A DNA stretch of 24,528 bases from Hypsibius dujardini (taxonomy: Eukaryota > Tardigrada > Eutardigrada > Parachela > Hypsibiidae): positions 1 through 24,528 of the forward strand of contig LRSR01002454.1 in the NCBI GenBank assembly GCA_001579985.1, written 5' to 3'. Below, in pieces: positions 10,201 through 19,174 of this stretch (its first letter is position 1; each line of letters begins with the position of its first letter). Under the pieces are notes generated by a model. That model saw nothing but the letters and a program-made list of their open reading frames with translations, did no database searches and was not told where the DNA came from. Position numbers and translations under genes: made by a program.

Positions 10201-10507
10201 TTTGGTTCATCTTCGGTAATTGCAATCAGCGAATTTCTGAAATTCACTGATCAGTTTTCCTTGACAGTTTTGACTGATCAATTTGTTCAAACTCAAACTT
10301 TTTGCCTTCCCTGCTCATAATCCATAATTTTCGACGAACCATAACAAAACGTTTATATCCAAAAACACAACGTCGAACTCAAATCCCGTTAATATTTTCA
10401 GTCTCGTCCAATCTCGACGCTCAGCAGATATTTGGTGGGCCATGGAACCGATCTTGCTGCGCGCTTCATCCACGCAAGACAATAAATTGGCAGACTCGCG
10501 TCAGTAG
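4276..10507 (+). CDS. Gene B: natriuretic-peptide-receptor-like protein with short tail, 12 exons, 524 aa
   Basis: Inferred exons: 4276-4579, 5018-5081, 5153-5457, 6224-6267, 6342-6380, 6477-6563, 7840-7995, 8070-8120, 8730-8933, 9927-10056, 10131-10215, 10402-10507. All introns are GT-AG, phases are consistent, and the total is 1575 nt ending TAG. Residues about 15-450 resemble the ANF_receptor ligand-binding fold: PAFDSARNDI (exon 1), KEKWPTWITTSG and LSWSIASVVCDV (exon 3), MTQGDYVF (exons 5-6), a late NRTF...GER segment (exon 9), and CGFRGE with C449 and C458 before the membrane. The membrane helix is about 469-488. The tail, 491-524, has WW at 501-502. Only four ectodomain cysteines are seen (170, 291, 449, 458), and there is no obvious cleavable signal peptide. 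The exon 7 acceptor is mutated relative to C (CAG to CAA at 7833), so I use the AG at 7838-7839, losing two codons. Likely a cell-surface ligand-binding or clearance-type receptor; the ligand is unknown. Confidence 0.8.
6600..6680. repeat. CA/CG-rich simple repeat in gene B intron 6
   Basis: Irregular CACACG/CATACG units follow the donor of exon 6. The orthologous intron of C carries a longer version at about 13796-13946. It is a microsatellite that has changed length since the duplication. Confidence 0.65.
6686..7662. mobile_element. TTAA-flanked long-inverted-repeat element in gene B intron 6
   Basis: Arms of about 285 bases run from GGGCAACGCGGCGCTTTGAAATC at 6686 to near 6972, and as complement from near 7370 to 7662. 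Both ends abut TTAA (6682-6685 and 7663-7666). Gene C intron 6 has a single TTTAAACTGCCACACAG at the corresponding place, so C preserves the empty site and TTAA is the target duplication. That points to a piggyBac-type non-autonomous element. No transposase is present. A solo LTR (7075-7359) has inserted into the spacer. Confidence 0.82.
7075..7359. mobile_element. Solo LTR, copy 1, nested in the TTAA element
   Basis: 285-base unit starting TGTTAGG and ending CCAACA, flanked by a 4-base direct repeat TCAT (7071-7074 and 7360-7363). It shares extended similarity with 20577-20892 (TGTTAGGTCTACCAACCG, TTTATTAGACTGA, ATTATATAGTAAAG, GGACTTGTTGGGCGTG). TG...CA ends with a short target duplication and no internal region fit a solo LTR left by recombination. 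Superfamily is not determined. Confidence 0.75.
9051..9427. mobile_element. Old MITE in gene B intron 9
   Basis: Terminal inverted repeats read TTTCCAAACTTTGAAATTCTGACC at the left (about 9067) and a diverged complement near 9380-9410. The left half has repeated CTTGTTACCAAAA-type units. The same element sits at the same place in gene C intron 9 (15771-16107), so it predates the B/C duplication. It has diverged by small indels. There is no coding capacity. Confidence 0.6.
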
Positions 10508-10584
10508 TTGTCGAACTGCATCAGCACTACTGCTTTTAGTACTAATTTTGTTCTCTTATATTTACGGTAAATAGTTAGACAATA

Positions 10585-10934
10585 GGGACGTTTAAGCAGT
10601 CGGCGTAAGCATAGCGTAAGCGTAACGTAAACGTAAACTTAAGGACACGGACCAATAGGAATGAGGCGGGGGTGTGGCCTCTCTTACGGTTAATTTATTA
10701 CGCTACTGCCTGACTTAAGGGGCAATGGGCCTTAAGTTTCGCCGTAAGAAAGGAGTAAGAACAATTTAGTGGAATTCACCCTGACCAAATTTTGTTTTCT
10801 TGAAATTTTCTGCTCTTGCGCCTTACGCCCAGATCCTTACGCCGAATGCTTAAACATTCAGTCGTAAGCGTAAACTTAGCGGGTCTTACGCCTAAGTTTA
10901 CGTTACGCTTACGCCGATTTGCTTAAACGTCTCT
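10585..10934. mobile_element. MITE just downstream of gene B
   Basis: Ends GGGACGTTTAAGCA at 10585 and TGCTTAAACGTCTC at 10933 are inverted repeats. Subterminal tandem GCGTAAGC/GTAACGTAAAC units extend both arms. The flanks read ACAATA and AATATTTTATT, while C has an uninterrupted ACAATATTTTACT after its gene, which is the empty site. The target duplication is AATA or TA, depending on where the end is placed. It begins 78 bases after the B stop codon, so it may alter the B 3' UTR. Confidence 0.8.
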
Positions 10935-11097
10935 AATATTTTATTATTTCATTCACAATTTAAACTAACATTATGAGGTGCGACAAATAATCTCTTCTGA
11001 AACTTTGAATTTATACTTAATTGTTGAAGAATGCGAGGAAATCGGAATCATTGTAGTGCATGGTATAAAAATATATGAAAATACGCAGTGCATGTCA

Positions 11098-11490
11098 TGA
11101 GTAAAAAATGATCACAAGCAACGAATTCACCAGATGGCGCTCCCATCAAGCGGGAATAAGTATTCATTGTTCGATCAGTTTCAGCTGTTCGATGTTCAAC
11201 TGACAAATAACTGTCATCTCAACAGTTCCTGCCACCAGAGGCGCGTTTATTCCCTGAGGGCGCCCCCTGAGGGTCCAGCGAAGCCTGAACCCCTAGCACT
11301 GCCATTCGATCCAGAATGTTATGTTTTTTAGCGAAAAAATATGTTTGGCGTCACAGTAAATAATAAAAACTAAAAATAGTAAATAAATAAACTAGAATAA
11401 ATATATAGAAAGAACTCTTTTTGAAATGTAAACTAAATTTATTAGGTATTATTAACTTTAACCTCAAACTCATTTTCTCGCTAAGAATAA
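11098..11490. repeat. Repeat module upstream of gene C
   Basis: About 390 bases closely similar to 23422-23880, which lies before gene E. Shared blocks include CAGATGGCGCTCCCATCAAG, CACCAGAGGCGCGTTTAT, GGGCGCCCCCTGAGGGTCCAG and GGCGTCAC.GTAAAT. Its last part (about 11330-11487) has short inverted ends (TTAGCGAAAAA and TTTCTCGCTAAG), suggesting a small transposon joined to a GC-richer segment. It is absent before B. It could be a dispersed repeat or part of a duplicated gene-flanking unit. Confidence 0.65.
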
Positions 11491-11639
11491 TGGAAATAGT
11501 TGGCCACAAGACCACAAGTGCAAGCTGCACATGAAATGCTGCATACTGCACACTGCACACTTTTTGTATGGCCTGCAGCCTTGCGGTAACAAATTGTTTC
11601 TTGACAAATTGAGCGTAGCAATTTTTCTGGCCAAAGATG

Positions 11640-11746
11640 AATGTACAATAACCTTTCCATCGATTCCATCCTGCGTTTGTATGTACTGAACATTTTGCGA
11701 GTGATCAGTTCACTTTATTCGCCGCTCCAGATGATCAAAGAGCAAT
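11640..11746 (+). promoter_or_regulatory. Conserved proximal promoter and leader of gene C
   Basis: This is the counterpart of 4160-4275 before gene B. GATCAGT at 11703-11709 is a possible TCAGT initiator, about 40 bases from the ATG at 11747. The repeat module 11098-11490 lies immediately upstream and replaces the sequence that precedes this block at B. Confidence 0.4.
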
Positions 11747-11760
11747 ATGAACAGCAGTAA
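11731..11760 (+). other. Upstream ORF overlapping the gene C start codon
   Basis: ATG at 11731 opens MIKEQYEQQ and stops at TAA 11758-11760, overlapping the receptor ATG at 11747 in another frame. It has the same length and position as the gene B upstream frame, with one residue change. Confidence 0.45.
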
Positions 11761-14700
11761 TTTCAACACGACCGGAAGGGTCCTTCAGGTTGAGATCATC
11801 ACAATGGCCTTGACCTATCCGTTGAGGCTGGGCGTACTGGCTTACGTCGGCCCGGCTTTCGATTCGGCTCGCAATGACATTCGGAATAAATATCCACTGC
11901 TCAATGTGACGCAAACGCTCATCCACGGAGGGAATGCTCCCTATTCGGACTGGCTTGCGCAGTATGAAAACATCCTCGCGTTCTATTACTACCGAAAACG
12001 ACCATTTTCACCGGAGAGATTACCGGACGTTACGGCTATCGTCATGGCAGGTAACATTTTTTATCACAAGACCAATTTACCGAGAACTTACTGTTCAGGC
12101 ATTAAGATATACAGACAACAGTACATGTGAATAGATTTTGACCCAATTGGCTAAATTTTTTGAAAAAGGGGCCGACGACACCATCAGAGTTGGTCAGTTT
12201 GCCACTCAATTGGATAAACTATTCATTACAAGGTCAGCATTAAATTCTTCTTTATACGAGTTATTTCCGCCATAAAGTCCGAGTTCTCTGCGGGATCTTT
12301 CAGCGTCGCACAAGCTCCTGATGTCCGAAACAAGGAAAAGTGGCCAACTTGGATCACAACCAGTGGCATTTCCCGAACCGCATTTCAGAAGATGTTTGAG
12401 AATCTCGTCAGAATGTTTAGCTGGTCCATCGTGTCGATTGTTTGTGACGTGAACAGCAATTCATTCTTCGAAAACGTTTCTGACTACATTGGAAATGTGT
12501 TGCTGAGCACTTTGCCCAACGCTCAAGTGACCCGGTTGGTGTTCGACTCGAGAAAAAGGGACATGGATTATGAGAAACTTTTGCAGTTCATAAAGAATAC
12601 AAGCAGAGGTAAGTGACAGCACAGAACAACGTGAACGTACGCTGAATTTGTTTTTTAATTTGTTTCTTTTCTCACATTATTTGTTTCTTTTCTCTTTGTT
12701 CTCATTTTTTTATTTTACAAATTAGTAAGATATGAGTGCTGATGCACCAGATTTATTTTATCAATGAGGTTTTAAAAACCAACTTTTGGCGAACCTTTGG
12801 CTCCGCCCCCTTGTTCCAAAATAATATTCAGCTAATGTCAATCGATTTTAAATTAAATTTTGGGTCGGTGGAGCGAAAACCCGTGAAAATAATTATTTTC
12901 AAAACTCAGGTTTTAAGTTTAAGTTTAAGTTTCAAGTTTCATTGTCAAATTATCAGAAAAAATAGGATGATCCAGTCATTCTAGTGTTTTCCGGACATTG
13001 ACTCATTATTTAATTTGAAATGGAATAGCTTTAGCCAACAAAATTTGGAAGACAGAAAATGACAGAAACCGACTTTCAGAACTGATATTGCAAGGGCATA
13101 CGTATTAAGCCAACCATTCTTCGGCCCTCACTTTCAAAAATGTTGCTACTCATTTTCTTTTCATTTTGAATTCGATTTCGCGTCAGATGCAGTTAACAAA
13201 AAAAACTTGAGTTTGAGAAAAAGATTACAATTTCGGTTAAGAAAAGTATAGTTTGTTCTAAAATTCCAAATCGTTTTCTGAAAACAATGGAAGCTTTGCA
13301 AAGAGTTTTTTTCGATAATGAAAAATTCGAAATGTACGAAAAAAAAGAGTTATTATTTTTTGGGCTGTGATTAGAAATTCAAGAACTTAAACTGTCAATG
13401 TCACTTTCGTTTGCAGTGATATTCTACTGGGGTAACTCGGGCGCTCTACACAAATTACTGGTAAAACGTTAACCAAATTACCAAACCAAACCAAGAAACC
13501 AAACATTTCTATTAAATTTGAATTTGCAGATTACCGCCGCTCGGATCAACATGACTCAAGGCGATTACGTAAATACGTGCTTGAAAGAACTCGTTTCGTT
13601 GCTTCATCATGGGTACAAAGTCTAATTAAATCGTTAAGATTTTCCGTGTCTTTTCTCACACCGCAGATTTTTCTGGCATTTCTCCCCTTTCGACACGTTT
13701 CCTTCGGCAACTTTGGATGGGACGTGCCGGACAACAGCAGCGCAGAAAATGATGTAATTTACTGTATCCTCCCGGCCTCAAGGGACAGCTAAGCACCGCC
13801 CCCGTGCATACACACACGCGCACACAGTTTAAAATTGAGGCACACACGCGCACACACGCGCACACATGTTTAAAATTGAGGCACACGCACGCGGTCACAT
13901 GTTTAAACTGCCACACAGTGCACAAACACATGCACACAGGTTTAAACTGAAAAGCAGCCACGGGCGGGATACACGCCCTAGGGCATAAAACTGTCCTTTG
14001 AGGCCGAGAGGATACGATACTACAGCGATCCTTCTACCCGAACTGATTGACGTGGGTTTTTATCACACACACAGATCAAGATTCTCCACCTCAAGGCGGG
14101 ATTTAAGTGCCTGCTAATTATTGAATCTCTGCCGGTGCGAGGCCAAGGTCAAGGAGAAAATATCACCCAAATGCAGAACCAGTGGATGAAGCGATCGAAG
14201 GAGTTGGATAACAACACCTACATCCCTGGAGAAACGGTACGTGACAGTTTGATTTGCAGCAACCAAGTTCCTAAATAAAATGTGCTTGCCGCTCTTTTTT
14301 AAGTCTACAGGTTTCGCCACATCCGATGTCAACATATATGTCCGTGATGGCTTTGGCGGAGGTAATGAAAAGGAATTTCATCATATTAATCTTTGAAAAT
14401 CGCGCCTCAAGTAATAATGAATTTTCTTGGTGAAGAAAGCAAACATCCGTTTGTTGAAATTTTATTGGAAATCACTATAGTCCCACCCTTTCCCATCCAT
14501 TCATTATAGTCCCACCCTTTTCCCACCCATTTCACTATGGTCCCACCCTTCTAATTTTTTTAATTGAAATACAATAAAAAATGACTTTCAAGACGTTACC
14601 AGGATAGTTAGTTATTCATAAGATATATTACTGATTGATGGAATGATTGAAATCCAAGAGCCAAACAATTTCCAATAGTTAATTAGTACTCTGACTGTAG

Positions 14701-17228
14701 TATTGAGACAAAATGAGTGAGAGTAGCAGCTCCGTCGCAGATGACGGGAATCGCTCAGATGACAATGAAGCCATTCCCGACTCGGAACAGACAGGCTCCC
14801 AAGAAGCGGAGCAGCTTTACCAACCAAAGATATCCGCAGCGAAAGATCTCAAGAACTGATATGCTTCATATGCTAATCTTGTAACCGATAAAACAATCCT
14901 TATTTAGTCTCGTTGTGTTCAATTTTATCTGTAATAAATCAAGAACTGCCATCCGTTCCATTATTCAACTTTATTCAAATTAAAAAACGAAAAGGGTGGG
15001 ACTATAGTGAAAGGGTGGGACAAGGGTGGGACAATAGTGGTACCCAATTTTATTTCAGCGCTGTTTCAGACTTTGGGGTCCTTCAGTGTCAACTGTTTGA
15101 ACCTCCCCTTTTTTAAACAAACTCGGCTCAAGTTGAAAAATTATTTGTTTCAATTTAGCGAAGAAGTAAATAAAAAGTGATAAAAAACGCTAATGAAAAG
15201 TCGCGCCTCAATTAAGAATGAAATTTTTCGGCGATGGAAGGAAATATTTATTTGTATATAATTTTCTCAGGACAATATTTTTTATTTCAGATTTGTTCAC
15301 GCCTTGTTTCAGACTTTTGGTGTCCGTCGTTATTCCTGTTTTAACTGCGACTTTTCTGCACAATTTTTACTTCACTTAAAAAATTATTCCGCTGGCTTCA
15401 GCGCTTAACCAAACGAACGTGATGAATAATTTTTTTGGGAAGGTTGTCGACGATATTCGCCAGGAGGTTGCGACGTCCTCCCACGTGTCTGCAGACGAAT
15501 TTAGTGGCCGAAAGATTGCTGCACGTTTCATGAACAGAACCTTTTCTATGTCGGAGCAAACAGAATCGCTGACCATCGACAAAGTCGGCGAACGAATAGT
15601 CCCCATGGCGGTGACGCAACTCGACACGGAGACGGGAAAAATATCCGTCAGTTTTGTATAAAACGTTTCGCTGTCGATCTTGAAAATTGAAAATTGAAAA
15701 TTGAAAATTAACATTTGAATAAAAATGTCAAAGAAAATTCAACAAACTCACCTAGCTCGTCACTTCAACTCAGATCTGTCAGTGTATTTCCAAACTTTGA
15801 AATTCTGACCAAAAACCACATCCTTGTTACCAAAACCAAAATCTTGTTACCCTTGTGACAAAAAACCACATTCTTGTTATCACAACGGTAAAATAATTTT
15901 TGCAAGGGCTCCGCAAGTCACCTTCATGACCATTAGTCTCCTTATTTGACAATTTTAATTATTATTTACTCCCCGTACGACATTTTTATAGTCATCATAA
16001 ACAGGAGACTATATGGAAAAATGTATGACAAATGAGTTTATCGTTGTGGTAACAAGGATGTGTTTTTGGTAAAATTTCAAAGTTTGGAAGAGAGAAACAG
16101 ATTCCAGGTTTCCTGAACTTTCACGTGCAAAAGCCAATTGGGAAAACAAATTTGAAGTGACATTATTTACGCTATCCAATTTAAAATTGAATCTAAAATT
16201 GATTCAGAACAGCTAAATTTTTTTTTCAATGGCTGAGGGGCGGAGCTACTGTACACAAATAAAAATATGGGGCTGTTTCAAAGAAAAATATTGGGGGGGG
16301 GGTGATTCTGATTTTCGTTGTGAAATTCATCTCTTATGAGCTAGTCGAAGGTTGTGTGATAAATTGCAGGTCGTTCTGGAACAGGACGCGCGATTGCGAT
16401 TGCGCAGTGCTGGGCGCGTTGTGTGGCCCAATGTTTGGCCCGTTCCAAATCGTCCTTTTTGCGGGTTCCGCGGCGAAGCGTCTGCTTGTCAAAAGAATGG
16501 TATGAAAGCTCCCAAAATTGAAAGAATTAGTAATGTCTTTAAATCTTCCACTGCGTGAATTAATTCGTTTTAGAGTACTCCCGCCTGCAGTACGGTGTGG
16601 GATCGGGAATGGCACTGCTTCTGGCTATCATGATAACTTCAGTTTTGGTTTATCTTCGGTAAATACGCACTTTATGGGAATTATTTCAAGCAAAACGTAT
16701 TAGGATGTTGCAGACGATTCTAGCAGCAAATCAGTTCCGGAATTCATTGATCGATTTTCCTCGACAGTTTCGGCTGATCGAATGTTCAAAATCGTTCATC
16801 AGTATTTTTTTTTGTTACTTTTTGTTGATTGATAGCAAACGTTGACGATCGCACTCTCGCTAATCTTGATTAACGACTGTACTTAACTAAACAACAAAAA
16901 CTAGTTTTAGTGGACAAGTTTCGACTAAAAGTAGATTAACTCTTAATTAATATAATAAACTAATCTAAATATCTTGAGTAACTATTTTTTAGTCGACTCA
17001 ACGAACTAATTGCTCGATTAGTTTAATTTTTGCTCATCATCCAAAATCATTTTTACCAACCGTAAGAAAAATTCGATATCCAAAAACATACCGTCGAACT
17101 CAATTCCCGCTGATATTTTCAGTCTCGTCCAATCTCGACGCTCCGCAGACATTTGGTGGGTCATGGAACCGATCTTGCTGCGCGTTTCATCCACGCAAAA
17201 CAATAAATTGGCAGACTCCCGTCGATAG
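11747..17228 (+). CDS. Gene C: natriuretic-peptide-receptor-like protein with short tail, 12 exons, 526 aa
   Basis: Inferred exons: 11747-12050, 12169-12232, 12304-12608, 13417-13460, 13530-13568, 13667-13753, 14075-14236, 14311-14361, 15443-15646, 16370-16499, 16574-16658, 17123-17228. The total is 1581 nt ending TAG, all introns are GT-AG, and phases are identical to B. The layout is an ANF-receptor-like ectodomain, the CGFRGEASAC juxtamembrane motif, a membrane helix at about 471-490, and a 34-residue tail with DIWWVMEP (WW at 503-504). The normal exon 7 acceptor CAG is kept, giving two residues more than B. The WW tail resembles the juxtamembrane start of receptor guanylyl cyclases, but coding stops before any kinase-homology domain. 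Potential N-glycosylation sites include NSS, NVT and NMT. Introns 2 (70 nt), 4 (69 nt) and 11 (464 nt) show the size range. A surface receptor of unknown ligand, possibly clearance or decoy. Confidence 0.82.
13796..13946. repeat. CACACG simple repeat in gene C intron 6
   Basis: Runs of CACACGCG and CACATG units alternate with three copies of a TTTAAA-containing spacer. The stretch includes the TTTAAACTGCC site that is the empty counterpart of the TTAA element in gene B. Confidence 0.65.
14473..15039. mobile_element. Inverted-repeat element with multiple terminal repeats in gene C intron 8
   Basis: The left end has three tandem copies of a CACTATAGTCCCACCCTTT unit (14473, about 14502 and 14532). 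The right end has complementary units, finishing GGGACAATAGTG at 15039. Gene B intron 8 shows no such sequence, so the insertion postdates the B/C split. Repeated subterminal motifs like these are typical transposase binding sites. The interior holds a 48-codon ORF and a polyadenylation-like AATAAA near 14933 but no recognisable transposase. No target duplication was found. Confidence 0.7.
14713..14859 (+). CDS. Small acidic Ser-rich ORF inside the intron 8 element, 48 aa, unknown
   Basis: ATG at 14713 in context ACAAAATGAG opens 48 codons ending TGA at 14857-14859. The product starts MSESSSSVADDG and is rich in Ser, Asp and Glu, with a more basic last third (ISAAKDLKN). An AATAAA follows about 75 bases later. 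It may be a host mini-exon or gene fragment carried by the element, or chance. No family is recognised. It lies within gene C intron 8 on the same strand. Confidence 0.3.
   Translation: MSESSSSVADDGNRSDDNEAIPDSEQTGSQEAEQLYQPKISAAKDLKN
15771..16107. mobile_element. Old MITE in gene C intron 9
   Basis: Counterpart of 9051-9427 in gene B. Its inverted ends are clearer here: CCAAACTTTGAAATTCTGACC near 15790 and the complement of CCAAACTTTGAAATTTTACC near 16070-16090, each followed inward by CCTTGTTACC-type units. It was present before the duplication. Confidence 0.65.
16699..16868 (-). mobile_element. Partial MITE copy in gene C intron 11, inverted relative to gene A copy
   Basis: The segment TTTTTGTTGATTGATAGCAAACG...GCACTCTCGCTAAT is the complement of the left end of the gene A element at 1744. 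The other end is diverged. A shorter remnant with GATCAGTTTTCCTTGACAG lies in gene B intron 11 (about 10240-10290), so the insertion is older than the B/C duplication. Confidence 0.5.
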
Positions 17229-17394
17229 TTGTCAAACTGCATTAGCACTACTGCTTTTAGTACTAATTTTGTTCTCCTATATTCACTGTAAACGGTTAAA
17301 CAATATTTTACTACTTCATTTACAATTTACACTGACATTAGACGCTCGACGGACGACGAACCAAGACTGTCAGAAATGGCTTTGCTGCGAATTA

Positions 17395-18678
17395 TAGAGG
17401 CCGATCCATTTGTTTGTGGCCCGCTCCGTTTTAATTCTGCGTGCGCGCGCCTCACATTCCAGAATCTATCTCAATAAATAAACACCTGATCAGACCAATT
17501 TGCTGTGCTTCAAAAGTTTAGTGATTGCAGTGCGTTTTAACAATGCCTCGTAAACTTTTTTTTTGGAAATGCCTCACTCCATTTCGACCTTGCACACCCT
17601 TAAATATTCGGCCACCGAAGTTGTGAATGGACTATTCCTACGGAATATCGCTGTTTCCAAATCTGGAGTCAGCAAAGTCATCAGAAAAAATGCAGCAGAA
17701 GAAGCCGGCCGACCCAAACCACCATCAAAAGCGACAAACTCTGGCAAGACAAAAGTGAGGACTGCAGCCCTCCTCAAAAAAGTCAAGAAGGCCACGACTG
17801 GACCCAACCCGCTGACTCATTCTCATATCGCTCTTGAACTGAGAGTATCGCAGACTACTATTCAGCGCGTCATCAACGAGGAATTAGAGGGGAAGGTATG
17901 AAAAAATTACATGGTGCACGGGTTGTCGGATGCGATGATTCAATAACGCCTCACACGAGGTTAACGCTTCTTGAATTGGATCAGCGGTCGAAAATGGAAA
18001 AATATTTTGACGATTGATGAGGCCTGGGTGTACCTCACCAATTGCAAAGAAAGCGGAAGATTTACTACGAATTTCGGGGAGAACGCACAGAGAAAAGTTG
18101 GAAGGAATCTCATCCTAAAGGCGTGATGTTTGTTGCGGAAGTCTGCGATTGCGGGAAGACCAGGATTCGTTTCATCAAACCAGGTGCGAAAATACATTCC
18201 AAGTACTATATCAAAAAAGTCCTCACGCCAATTTTTCGGGATGACATGCCTCGTTTGTTCCCTGGGAAGCTTTTGAAGGAAGCCGTCTTCGACCATGACT
18301 CCGCCCCATCCCACGCGTCGAAACCGACACAGGATTGGCTTCGTTTGGCCGCAATTCGGTTCATTCCGAAAGAGGATTGGATGGGCAACAGCCCTGATAT
18401 GGCTCCAATAGATTTTTGTGTGAGCGGATTTTTAAATGGGAATTGTTTAACAAGGCACCGACTACTGTCATGGGCTTGAAACGTGTTATGACTTCAGTGT
18501 GGTCCACGCTTGACCAGCGCAAAATTCACAGAGCTCTCAAATTTTGGCCCGGTTGCGTCGAAATGATGGTCGAGAAGGGCGGTCATCATATTGAACACAT
18601 TTTGAGTGGACATGAGAAGTTTTAGTATTTATTTTGGAATTAATAAAAATCGGCCACAAACAAATAGATCGGCCTCTG
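17395..18678 (+). mobile_element. Decayed mariner-type transposon between genes C and D
   Basis: Inverted ends: TAGAGGCCGATCCATTTGTTTGTGGCC at the left, and its near complement ending GATCGGCCTCTG at 18678. TA flanks both sides (17393-17394 and 18679-18680), the target duplication of the IS630/Tc1/mariner superfamily. Its length of about 1.28 kb is typical for a full-length mariner. The transposase inside is broken, so the element is inactive. Confidence 0.85.
17543..18625 (+). pseudogene. Mariner-family transposase, DD37D-like, frameshifted
   Basis: Coding fragments lie in three frames. 17563-17901 is the N-terminal DNA-binding region (helix-turn-helix, then a basic GRPKPPSK hook). The frame continues as KKLHGARVV from 17900. 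TIDEAW at 18010-18024 holds the first Asp (18016). 18042-18413 includes HPKGVMFVAEV and FDHDSAPSH with the second Asp (18297). SPDMAPID carries the third Asp (18411), 37 residues after the second, which is DD37D spacing as in the maT-like branch. The C-terminus continues in another frame, 18416-18625. At least four frame changes and a T-run near the start codon make it non-functional. I have not joined the frames. Confidence 0.85.
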
Positions 18679-18840
18679 TACTGTAGAATCTCAACCCATC
18701 CGTGGTACTTTCTAACCCTCCCCCTCAGTAAATCAGCCTCGGTGGGTTTGCTTACGCAATCAATCAATCGACACTTGCGGTCTTGTGGTTCGCTCATCTT
18801 TGCAATCAAACAAAAAGGATGGGTGAGATTCTGTAGTACT
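18679..18840. repeat. Palindromic element abutting the mariner right end
   Basis: TACTGTAGAATCTCAACCCATCC at 18679 is matched by an inverted copy AGGATGGGTGAGATTCTGTAGTAC ending near 18839. The roughly 165-base unit is non-coding and hairpin-forming. It starts at the TA flanking the mariner, so one inserted next to or into the other. Confidence 0.6.
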
Positions 18841-18859
18841 TTATTTCGATTCAATTGTA

Positions 18860-19174
18860 AGCGTATTCAAATATCGCTTATTTTGCAGCGTCTGTGTCGC
18901 TATTTAAAACTCGCTAATATCCCTGATTTTGCGTGCCCTCGCAACGGCGATACGAGGACACGCCCATCAGCTTACCTGTAGCTGTGTTTCCTTTGCTAAT
19001 CTCACTCTCACACTGACCACACAGAAGACAGATGCACACAAGTGACACAATTAGCGAGCATATAACCGAGAAAAGGAGCGCCTTGGCTGCTTTTCTCGGG
19101 AGAATATAACCAGGCAGATTAACGACTCTAAAATGGCGAAATAAACGCCACAAAATAAGCTGCTTCGATACCCT
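18860..19174. mobile_element. Second copy of the gene A intron MITE
   Basis: It aligns over its length with 83-393: GTATTCAAATATCGC and CTCGCTAATATCCCTGATTTT at the left, CGAGGACACGCCC and AATTAGCGAGCA-ATAACCGAGAAAAG in the centre, and GATACCC at the right. Same orientation. The inverted arms are more diverged than in the first copy. Confidence 0.75.

Larger units (their letters stand above)
4160..10975 (+). repeat. Tandem duplication unit holding gene B (pair: 11640-17340)
   Basis: Sequence from the leader through all exons and most introns, to ...ACATTA after the stop codon (about 10975), aligns with about 11640-17340 around gene C. The similarity stops sharply at the 3' edge, before the mariner on the C side. 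Differences are mostly transposon insertions: 6686-7662 and 10585-10934 in B, 14473-15039 in C. The duplication therefore predates those insertions. Confidence 0.7.

Noticed and set aside
13796-13946. Possible CRISPR-like or minisatellite array
   Set aside because: The units are irregular CACACG dinucleotide-type repeats without spacers of constant length, in an intron of an animal gene.
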